This document shows positions 1 to 5,869 of a stretch of 7,534 bases of DNA, in pieces (position 1 is the first letter of the stretch; each line of letters starts with the position of its first letter). The position numbers and the translations under genes are program-made. The notes under the pieces are model-generated. The model was not told the DNA's origin. It did not search any database and saw nothing but the letters and a program-made list of their open reading frames with translations. Origin of the DNA: Oscillospiraceae bacterium. Lineage in GTDB: Bacteria; Bacillota; Clostridia; Oscillospirales; Oscillospiraceae. The DNA is taken from assembly GCA_017538775.1 (NCBI GenBank), contig JAFYIF010000186.1:1-7534 (forward strand). Reading direction: 5' to 3'.

Positions 1-54
1 GGCGGGGGCGGGCGGAAGATGGAAGCTTATTCCTTTGCAATGCCGGAAGCGCCT

Positions 55-90
55 GCCGCCGCGCCCCTTGCAAGGCCGGGGCGCGGCGGC
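55..90. repeat. Perfect 13-bp inverted repeat around the esterase promoter -35 box
   Basis: The left arm GCCGCCGCGCCCC (55-67) is the exact reverse complement of the right arm GGGGCGCGGCGGC (78-90), with a 10-base loop (68-77). The loop begins with the -35 hexamer TTGCAA, and the right arm fills most of the promoter spacer and ends directly against the TATAAT box. Neither strand has a T-run after it, so it is not a classic intrinsic terminator. It could be an operator for a dimeric regulator, a DNA cruciform, or the end signal of a gene outside the window. The match is seen directly; the role is inference. Confidence 0.6.
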
Positions 91-96
91 TATAAT
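68..96 (+). promoter_or_regulatory. Sigma-A-type promoter of the esterase gene
   Basis: The -35 TTGCAA (68-73) is followed after exactly 17 bases by a perfect -10 TATAAT (91-96). Transcription should start near 103, giving a leader of about 30 bases before the start codon at 134. The placement supports the downstream ATG and argues against the longer frame beginning at 35, which lies upstream of this promoter. Confidence 0.8.
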
Positions 97-133
97 GGGG
101 GCAAACGCGAGTGCGGAAAGGAGCGGAGAAAAG

Positions 134-901
134 ATGTACATCATGGACGACGGAATTCGGCTGTACGCGGCGCTGGAGCTGCCCGAAGCCTGCGCGCCCC
201 GGCTGCCGCTGGTGATCGTGCTGCACGGCTTCACCGGCCACATGGACGAGCCGCATCTGGTGGCCCTTTCGGAGACCATACGCGGGCTGGGCTGCGCCAC
301 GCTGCGGGTGGAGCTCTACGGCCACGGGCGCAGCGGCGGGAGCTTCCGGGAACATACCATCTATAAATGGGTCAACAACGCCCTGCGGGTCATTGACTAT
401 GCCCGGAGCCTGGACTTCGTGGAGGGGCTGTACCTCTGCGGCCACTCCCAGGGCGGGCTGACGGCCATGCTGGCCGCCGGGATGAAGGCCGACGCCCTGG
501 ACGGGCTGATCCTGCTCTCCCCCGCCACGATGATCCCGGACCTGGCCCGGGCCGGGGCGGACCTGGCGGGCAGCAGCTTCGACCCCCGGCACGTCCCGGA
601 GCGCCTCAGCACCTGGGAGGGCCTGACCCTGGACGGCAACTATGCCCGGGTCGCCCAGACCGTCCGGGTGGAACCGGCCATCGACGCCTATGACGGCCCG
701 GTGCTGCTGATCCAGGGCACGGCGGACGAAACGGTGCCCCGCGCTTGCGCGGAGCGCGCCGCGGGGCGTTACCGGAACTGCGAGCTGGTCTGGCTGCCGG
801 AGGACGACCACTGCTATAACTTCCAACTGCCCCTGGCGCAGAAGGCCCTGGGGGACTGGCTGGGGCGGCAGCTGGCCGCGTCCGGAAGGCCGCGCTGTTA
901 A
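134..901 (+). CDS. Alpha/beta hydrolase, feruloyl/cinnamoyl esterase-like (Est1E type)
   Basis: A 255-residue serine hydrolase, probably cytoplasmic because no signal peptide is visible. The oxyanion-loop motif HGFTG is at 31-35, the nucleophile elbow GHSQGG at 103-108 (Ser105), the acid probably Asp198 in GTADETVP, and the base His226 in DDHCY. The layout, including HTIYKW, DYARSLDF and the cap stretch FDPRHVPERLSTW, closely follows from memory the Butyrivibrio proteoclasticus feruloyl esterase Est1E, whose triad has nearly the same numbering. Such enzymes release hydroxycinnamic acids such as ferulate from plant-derived esters. The start at 134 has AAAGGAG at 117-123 and a promoter at 68-96; in-frame ATG 143 is a less likely alternative. 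The gene stands alone and its TAA overlaps the stop of the convergent kdpE-like gene. The hydrolase fold is near certain; the exact substrate is inferred. Confidence 0.93.
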   Translation: MYIMDDGIRLYAALELPEACAPRLPLVIVLHGFTGHMDEPHLVALSETIRGLGCATLRVELYGHGRSGGSFREHTIYKWVNNALRVIDYARSLDFVEGLYLCGHSQGGLTAMLAAGMKADALDGLILLSPATMIPDLARAGADLAGSSFDPRHVPERLSTWEGLTLDGNYARVAQTVRVEPAIDAYDGPVLLIQGTADETVPRACAERAAGRYRNCELVWLPEDDHCYNFQLPLAQKALGDWLGRQLAASGRPRC

Positions 902-1599
902 TCGACTTTCAGCATCCGGTATCCGATGCCCACATGGGTCTGGATGTACTTGGGGGAGTCCCCGCCCGGCTCGATCTTCCTGCGCAGCGTGGCCATGAAG
1001 ACCCGGAGGGACGCGATGTCGTTGTCCCAGCTGCGGCCCCAGATGCGCTGGGTGATGTAGGTATGGGTCAGGACCTTCCCGGTGTTCCGGGCCAGGAGGC
1101 AGAGCAGCTTGTACTCCATGGAGGTCAGCTTCAGCTCGTCCCCGTCCAGGAAGGCCACGCCGGCGGAATAGTCGATGCGCAGCTTCCCGTTCGTGTAGAC
1201 GGAGCGGTCGCCGCCGCCCTCGCCGTTCATCTGGGCCAGCCGCCGGATGGTGACGCGCAGCCGCGCCAGCAGCTCCTCCACGGAGAAGGGCTTGGTCAGA
1301 TAGTCGTCCGCCCCGCTGTCCAGGGCTTCGATCTTGTCCGCGTCGTCGCTCCGGGCGCTGATGACCAGGATGGGCACATGGGACCAGCCGCGGATGCGGC
1401 GGATCACCTCGATGCCGTCCATGTCCGGCAGGCCCAGGTCCAGGAAGATCACGTCCGGGTTGTGGGAAGCGGCCATCATCAGCGCCTCGGCGGCGTTCCG
1501 GGCGGTCAGATAGCGGTAGTCGTGGGTCTTCAGCGTGGTGATCATCAGATTGCGCACCGGGGCGTCGTCCTCCACCACCAGCACCAGGGGGTTATTCAT
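898..1599 (-). CDS. kdpE: KdpE-like response regulator (OmpR/PhoB family)
   Basis: A 233-residue two-component transcription factor. The receiver domain (about 5-118) has the acidic pocket Glu10-Asp11-Asp12, the phospho-acceptor Asp54 in FLDLGLPDMDG, Ser81 and Lys103 in the TKPF loop. A winged-helix DNA-binding domain follows (about 136-230) with LTSMEYKLL, the VLTHTYITQRIWG recognition region and a GIGYRM wing. KdpE proteins, phosphorylated by KdpD, normally activate kdpFABC at low potassium; no kdp ATPase genes are in view. The start codon lies inside the end of the kinase gene (ATGAATAA, 8-base overlap), and its ribosome site GGGAGG (1609-1614) sits in kinase coding sequence, so the two are translationally coupled. 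It is the last gene of the ktrB-ktrA-kinase-regulator operon, and no terminator separates it from the convergent esterase. The family is certain; KdpE-level assignment is strong, but the regulated promoter is unknown. Confidence 0.93.
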   Translation of the reverse strand: MNNPLVLVVEDDAPVRNLMITTLKTHDYRYLTARNAAEALMMAASHNPDVIFLDLGLPDMDGIEVIRRIRGWSHVPILVISARSDDADKIEALDSGADDYLTKPFSVEELLARLRVTIRRLAQMNGEGGGDRSVYTNGKLRIDYSAGVAFLDGDELKLTSMEYKLLCLLARNTGKVLTHTYITQRIWGRSWDNDIASLRVFMATLRRKIEPGGDSPKYIQTHVGIGYRMLKVD

Positions 1600-3565
1600 C
1601 GATCTGCACCTCCCGCATGGGCAAAGAAATGGTGAAGCAGCAGCCGCTGGGCGCGTTGTCCGTCAGCGCGATGCTGCCGCCGTGGGCCTCCACGATGGAT
1701 CTGCAGAGGGTGAGGCCCAGGCCCAGGCCCCGGCGACCGTCCGCCACCGGGCTGCGGCCCGTGTAAAACAGCTCGAACACCTGGGGCTTGACCGCGTCGG
1801 GGATGCCCGGCCCGTTGTCCCGGACCTCCACCTGGGCCTCGCCCCCGTTCCGGCGGCTCTGGATGCTGATCTCCGACCCCGGCGGGGTGTGCTTGACGGC
1901 GTTGTTGATCAGGTTGATCAGCACCTGCATGATGAGCCTCGCGTCCATGTCCACCAGCAGCAGCTCCCCGGAGGGGCGGACTGTGATGCGGTGCCCGGCG
2001 GCGTTCCGGTCGATGTGCTTCAGCGCCTCCTCCACCACGTCGTCCAGGACCTCCAGGGACAGGTGCAGGTCCATGCGCCCGTTCTCGATCCGGGAGATGG
2101 ACAGCAGGTTTTCCACCAGCTCGATGAGCCAGGCGGAGTCCTCGGCGATGTCGGAGAAGATCTGCTCCAGGGTCTCCGCGTCCAGCTGCCGGTAGTGGGC
2201 AAGCAACGTGTCCGCGTTCCCGGAGATGGAGGTGAGGGGCGTGCGGATGTCGTGGGAGATGGAGCGGAGCAGGTTGGCGCGGAGCTGTTCGTTCCGGGCC
2301 AGGACGGAGGCCCGCTCCTTCTCCTCCGCGTTGCGCAGGTTCTCCAGGGCCAGGGCGCACTCCCCCAGCACGGACATGACGATGCTGTTTTCAAAAGGTT
2401 CCAGCGGCACCCGCTCCAGGCGGATGGTGAGGACGCCGTAGCAGGAGTCATTCAGGCAGATGGGGTGATACTGCGCCCCGGCCCCGGGCTCGTGCTCCAT
2501 GCAGAAGCCGGCGGCCTGGCGGTTTTGGAACACCCATTGGGCGATATCCCGCTCCTGCGCGTCCCCGGGGCGGGCGGCGCCGGACTGGTCGGCGTGGAAC
2601 ACCCGGCCCTCCCCCAGGCTGTCCTCCGCGGCCCGGGGATAGACCGCCACGTCCCGGTTCAGCAGCATGATGATCTGGCGGGCCGTGATGCGGAGGACCT
2701 CGTCGGCCTGTTCCGCCTGCTGCAAGAGCTGGTTGGTGTCCAGCAAAATCTTGGTCCGGAAGGCCTCCCGGGCGGCGTGTCTGGCGCTGAGCTTGATCCG
2801 GTTGGCCAGGGTCCCCGTGATCAGCGCGGAGGCCAGCATGATGGCGAAGGTGACCGCGTACTCGGTCTCATAGGTGTGGAAGCTGAATTTCGGGTCGATG
2901 AAAAACCAGTTGAACAGCAGCACGCTGGCCAGGGAGCCCGCCGCGCTGTACAGCGGGCTTTCGGTCAGGACGGAGATCAGCAGCACCCCCAGGATGAACA
3001 CCGTGATGATGTTGGCCTCCGAAAAGCCGAACCGGGTGAAGAGCAGCCCCAGCCCCGTGGCCCCGGCCAGCACCAGCGCGGACCGCAGCGCCTCCCTTCC
3101 GCTCAGCCGGACGTGTTCCGGCAGGCGGAAGCTTTCTTTTTGCTGTTTCAGGTCCGCCGCCGAGTCCGGGATGATGTACACGTCCAGGTCCGGGGCGTTC
3201 AGGATGATCTGCTCGGTCAGCGGCGGCTTGCTCCAGAAGTGCCGCCGGGTGCTGCCGCTCCTGCCCACCACGATCTTGGTGGTGCCGGAGATGTGGGCAT
3301 ACTCCGCCACCTGGACCGGCACGTCGTCGCCGATGATGGTGGTGATGGACGCGCCGCACTGTTCGGCAAAGCGGATGTTGGCCCGGAGCCGGGCCTTGTC
3401 CGGCTCGGGCAGGACATCGTAGTCCGTGGGCTTCACATAGATCGCCGTCAGCGCAGCGTGAAAGGCGTCGGCCATTTTGGCCGCCGCCCCGATCACCTTT
3501 GGATTGGACGGGGAGGGCGAGACGCAGACCAGAATGTGCTGCCCGCCCTCGCTGTGCATCTCCAT
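1592..3565 (-). CDS. kdpD: Short KdpD-like sensor histidine kinase (USP-DUF4118-GAF-HisKA-HATPase)
   Basis: A membrane sensor kinase of 657 residues that should phosphorylate the KdpE-like regulator encoded next. Numbered from the chosen start, it has a USP domain (about 9-135), four transmembrane helices of the DUF4118 type (about 159-180, 185-200, 205-222, 237-254), a GAF-like region (about 275-405), and a HisKA domain with SHDIRTPLTSISGN (phospho-acceptor His438). The ATPase domain shows an N box around 551-556, DNGPGI at 583-588, FELFY at 597-601 and GLGLGL at 613-618. Full KdpD is about 900 residues; the N-terminal KdpD domain with its Walker motif is absent. The USP domain carries SPS, 20 residues, then LTAIY, close to the SxS-X20-FTAxY motif tied to c-di-AMP binding in S. 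aureus KdpD. The start at 3565 has GGGGAGG (3574-3580) 8 bases upstream; ATG 3571 would leave only 2 bases. Identity is firm; the ligand is inferred. Confidence 0.92.
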   Translation of the reverse strand: MEMHSEGGQHILVCVSPSPSNPKVIGAAAKMADAFHAALTAIYVKPTDYDVLPEPDKARLRANIRFAEQCGASITTIIGDDVPVQVAEYAHISGTTKIVVGRSGSTRRHFWSKPPLTEQIILNAPDLDVYIIPDSAADLKQQKESFRLPEHVRLSGREALRSALVLAGATGLGLLFTRFGFSEANIITVFILGVLLISVLTESPLYSAAGSLASVLLFNWFFIDPKFSFHTYETEYAVTFAIMLASALITGTLANRIKLSARHAAREAFRTKILLDTNQLLQQAEQADEVLRITARQIIMLLNRDVAVYPRAAEDSLGEGRVFHADQSGAARPGDAQERDIAQWVFQNRQAAGFCMEHEPGAGAQYHPICLNDSCYGVLTIRLERVPLEPFENSIVMSVLGECALALENLRNAEEKERASVLARNEQLRANLLRSISHDIRTPLTSISGNADTLLAHYRQLDAETLEQIFSDIAEDSAWLIELVENLLSISRIENGRMDLHLSLEVLDDVVEEALKHIDRNAAGHRITVRPSGELLLVDMDARLIMQVLINLINNAVKHTPPGSEISIQSRRNGGEAQVEVRDNGPGIPDAVKPQVFELFYTGRSPVADGRRGLGLGLTLCRSIVEAHGGSIALTDNAPSGCCFTISLPMREVQIDE

Positions 3566-3602
3566 CGCCATCGCCTCCCCGGGTCAGTTTGCATCTGCTG
3601 TC

Positions 3603-3631
3603 AGCATAGCACGCTCCCGCCGCTTTTTCCA
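3603..3631 (-). promoter_or_regulatory. Possible internal extended -10 promoter for the kinase/regulator pair
   Basis: Within the 85-bp gap between ktrA and the kinase gene, the minus strand reads TGGAAA (3626-3631), a 17-base spacer, then TATGCT (3603-3608) preceded by TG in the extended -10 position. A small inverted repeat TGCTG-T-CAGCA (3596-3606) overlaps the -10. The -35 matches only 4 of 6 consensus positions, so this is a weak candidate. It would let the two-component pair be expressed apart from the transporter genes. Confidence 0.3.
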
Positions 3632-3650
3632 GTGGGAATCCGCGCCGGTC

Positions 3651-4298
3651 TTAGAGCCGGAAGCACTTCTGGATCGCCGTCCGTTTGCCCAGGACCAGCA
3701 TGGTTTTGTCCCGGTTCAGCACAATGTCCGGGGTGACGGAGAGGTTCATGCGCCCGTCCTCCTTCACCGCCATGATGTTGACGCCGTAGCGTCTGCGGAT
3801 GTCCAGCTGGGCGATGCTCCGGCCCCACCAGTCCTGGGGGACCGGCACCTCGAAGATCGCGTGTTCCTCGTCCAGCTTGATGTAGTCCAGGATGTGCTCG
3901 GAGGCGTAGCGGATGGCGGCCCACTCCGCGATCTGCTGCACCGGGTTGATCACATCGTCCGCCCCGTTGCGCAGCAGGAACTTGGCCTGGACCTCCCGCT
4001 CGGCCCGGGACACCACGAATCTGCCCCCCAGCTCCTTCAGCAGGGATGTGGTCTCCAGGGAACTCTGGAAGTCCCCGCCGATGGTGACCACGCAGAGGTC
4101 GAAGCTCTCCACCCCCAGGGAGCGGAGAAAGGCCTCGTTGGTGCTGTCGCCGATCTGCGCGTCCGTCACATAGGGCAGCACGGCGTTGATCCGCTCCTCA
4201 TCCCGGTCCACCGCCAGGATCTCGTGTCCCTGGGCGTGGAACTGTTTGGCCAGCAGCGAACCGAAGCGGTTCACGCCGATCAGCAAAATGGATCGCAT
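3651..4298 (-). CDS. ktrA: Potassium uptake regulatory subunit KtrA (TrkA-type RCK protein)
   Basis: A 215-residue cytoplasmic protein with one RCK_N Rossmann domain (about 1-135) and one RCK_C domain (about 140-212). This is the single-module size of Gram-positive KtrA, not the duplicated TrkA of E. coli. KtrA forms an octameric ring that binds ATP/ADP or NAD(H) and gates the KtrB channel. The dinucleotide-binding loop reads GVNRFG (8-13), with Asn10 where the second glycine of GxGxxG is usual. The ribose-binding acid is Asp31 in AVDRDEE, and GDST is at 50-53. The RCK_C region has LDIR (165-168), NI (174-175) and Pro190, consistent with the c-di-AMP pocket known in S. aureus KtrA, but this was not aligned. 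The ribosome site GGGAGG lies 8-9 bases before the ATG. The gene starts 15 bases after ktrB ends. Family assignment is firm; the effect of Asn10 is unknown. Confidence 0.93.
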   Translation of the reverse strand: MRSILLIGVNRFGSLLAKQFHAQGHEILAVDRDEERINAVLPYVTDAQIGDSTNEAFLRSLGVESFDLCVVTIGGDFQSSLETTSLLKELGGRFVVSRAEREVQAKFLLRNGADDVINPVQQIAEWAAIRYASEHILDYIKLDEEHAIFEVPVPQDWWGRSIAQLDIRRRYGVNIMAVKEDGRMNLSVTPDIVLNRDKTMLVLGKRTAIQKCFRL

Positions 4299-4313
4299 CG
4301 CTTGTTACCTCCC

Positions 4314-5681
4314 TCATCCGACATTGATTTTTTCCAGCGGGCGCTGGGAAAGCTCCGCCCCCTCGCTCTGGACGGCGGCGTACAGCAGCGTCAGGCCCCC
4401 GACCCGGCCCAGGAACATCAGCGCGATCAGGACCAGCCGGGACAGCAGCCCCAGCCCCGGGGTGATGCCCAGGCTCAGGCCCACGGTACCCACGGCGGAG
4501 GCGGTCTCGAAGAGACAGGCGGCCATGGGCAGCCCATCGGCCACGGACAAAACCATGGCCCCGGCCACGGTCAGGAACAGATAGAGCACCAGCAGCGTCG
4601 CGGCGCTGTGCACCGCCTGTTCCTCGATGCGCCGGCCGAAGAGCTGGGGGCTTTTCCGGCGGCGCATGACCGCGAAGGCGTTGGCCAGCAATACCGCCAG
4701 CGTGGTGGTCTTCATCCCGCCCGCCGTGGAGCCGGGCGCGCCGCCGATCAGCATCAGCACCACCGTCACGGCCCGGCCCGCGCCGCTCATCGCGTTCAGG
4801 TCGGCGGTGTTGAAGCCCGCCGTCCGGGGGCTGACGGCCTGAAAGAGGGAGAGGCACAGCCGCTCGTTCAGCCCGCAGCCCGAAAAATCGTGGAAGAAAA
4901 ACAGCGCGGCGGGCAGCAGGATCAGCACGGCGGAGACCGCCAGAATCGCCTTGCTCTGCATCCGGTAGCGCCGGAGGCGGAAGCGGTGGACCGCGATGTC
5001 GTCCCAGGTCAGAAAGCCGATGCCGCCGACCACGATCAGCAGACAGACCGGGAGCACCAGCCCCAGCCGGTCGCCGAAACCGGTGAGGGAGGAGAAGGCC
5101 CCCGTCCGCTCCCCCATCAGGTCGAAGCCCGCGTTGCAGAAGGCGGAGACCGCGTGGAAGACGGAGAGCCAGACCCCCTCGCCCCCATAGGCCGCGCAGA
5201 ACGTGGGCAGGAGCAGCAGCGCGCCGACCAGCTCCGCCAGGAAGGTCACCCGGAACACGAAGCCCAGCATCTCCAGGATGCCGCCCAACTGGTGGGCGGA
5301 GACGCTCTCCTGGACCAGGCTGCGCTGCAAGAGAGAGATCTTTCTCCCGGAGGCGACGGCGAAGAAGGCCGTGATGGACACCAGGCCCAGCCCGCCGATC
5401 TGGATCAGGAGCAGCAGCACCGCCTGACCGAAGACAGACCAGCTCGCAGCGGTGTCCCGGACCACCAGCCCGGTGACGCAGACCGCCGAGGTGGCGGTGA
5501 ACAGCGCGTCGGAGAGCGGCGTCCACTGCCCGTCCTTCGCCGAGACGGGCAGCGTCAGCAACAAGGTGCCCACCAGAATGACGGCCAGAAAGCCTGTGAT
5601 GATGATTTGAAAGGACGAAAACCGTCTCCCCATCCAACGACCGCTCACGTCGCTCCCCTCCCGGTCTTGCTTTGCACTCAT
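4314..5681 (-). CDS. ktrB: Potassium channel-forming subunit KtrB (TrkH/Ktr family)
   Basis: An integral membrane protein of 455 residues with the four M1-P-M2 repeats of the SKT superfamily, which conduct K+ (often Na+-dependent) into the cell. The four selectivity-filter loops are visible: AVCVTGL (filter Gly71), AFCNAGF (Gly185), PRTAGFN (Gly289) and AVGTVGL (Gly401). The conserved gating-loop region GGAPGSTAGGMKT is at 313-325, and FLGRVGG with a conserved Arg426 is near the C terminus. The length fits KtrB of Bacillus better than TrkH of E. coli. It is the first gene of the operon, directly followed by its partner ktrA. The ATG at 5681 has only a poor ribosome site (GGGGGG). An in-frame GTG at 5648 has GGGAGG eight bases upstream (5657-5662) and would give a 444-residue protein, so it may be the true start; only 11 N-terminal polar residues differ. 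Confidence 0.94.
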   Translation of the reverse strand: MSAKQDREGSDVSGRWMGRRFSSFQIIITGFLAVILVGTLLLTLPVSAKDGQWTPLSDALFTATSAVCVTGLVVRDTAASWSVFGQAVLLLLIQIGGLGLVSITAFFAVASGRKISLLQRSLVQESVSAHQLGGILEMLGFVFRVTFLAELVGALLLLPTFCAAYGGEGVWLSVFHAVSAFCNAGFDLMGERTGAFSSLTGFGDRLGLVLPVCLLIVVGGIGFLTWDDIAVHRFRLRRYRMQSKAILAVSAVLILLPAALFFFHDFSGCGLNERLCLSLFQAVSPRTAGFNTADLNAMSGAGRAVTVVLMLIGGAPGSTAGGMKTTTLAVLLANAFAVMRRRKSPQLFGRRIEEQAVHSAATLLVLYLFLTVAGAMVLSVADGLPMAACLFETASAVGTVGLSLGITPGLGLLSRLVLIALMFLGRVGGLTLLYAAVQSEGAELSQRPLEKINVG

Positions 5682-5727
5682 GATAACGCACCCCCCACAA
5701 AGATGGCGTTAAGCCCCCGGCCCGGAA

Positions 5728-5756
5728 ATTAAGACGGCATAAAGAAGCCATGTCGC
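5728..5756 (-). promoter_or_regulatory. Weak candidate promoter for the ktrB operon
   Basis: On the minus strand, GCGACA (5751-5756) and CTTAAT (5728-5733) are separated by 17 bases, each matching 4 of 6 consensus positions. This is the best pair I could find upstream of ktrB, and it is poor, which would fit an activator-dependent promoter. The leader would be about 40 bases. A 6-bp complementarity (5684-5689 with 5706-5711) could fold the leader around the GGGGGG stretch before the ATG. No c-di-AMP (ydaO-type) riboswitch could fit in this leader. Confidence 0.25.
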
Positions 5757-5781
5757 CGGGGAGGCAGGGCGGGCTTTCCCC

Positions 5782-5809
5782 TTGCAATCCCGGCGCGGCA
5801 TGATATAAT
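5782..5809 (+). promoter_or_regulatory. Sigma-A-type promoter of the DUF308 membrane protein gene
   Basis: The -35 TTGCAA (5782-5787) and the perfect -10 TATAAT (5804-5809) are 16 bases apart. Transcription should start around 5816, so the ATG at 5813 cannot be a normal start; the leader to 5870 is about 54 bases. The surroundings (CCCCTTGCAA, then GGCGCGGC in the spacer) resemble the esterase promoter at 68-96. It is divergent from the ktrB operon. Confidence 0.75.
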
Positions 5810-5869
5810 AAAATGCGGTTAGAAAACACGATCGCGCTTCCCGGCACTTGGAAAGGAGCTGACAAGCAC

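Noticed and set aside
35..133. N-terminal extension of the esterase to an ATG at 35
   Set aside because: The extension precedes the promoter at 68-96, encodes Arg/Pro-rich sequence absent from the family, and the ATG at 134 has a good ribosome site.
1535..3736. Long + strand open frame (733 codons) opposite the kinase
   Set aside because: It lies antisense to a kinase with full motifs, has His/Gln/Asp/Val/Gly-rich low-complexity translation, no ribosome site and no family signal; it is a high-G+C shadow.
3477..5732. Long + strand open frame (751 codons) opposite ktrA and ktrB
   Set aside because: Its translation is rich in Gln, His, Arg and Gly with no domain, and it covers two clear potassium transporter genes on the other strand.
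5682..5812. c-di-AMP (ydaO/kimA-type) riboswitch upstream of ktrB
   Set aside because: Such riboswitches are common before Ktr genes, but only about 40 bases of leader fit after the best promoter candidate and I could not see the conserved core.
5813..5869. Earlier ATG for the DUF308 protein
   Set aside because: It lies 3 bases after the -10 box, at or before the expected transcription start, and has no ribosome site; ATG 5870 has AAAGGAG.
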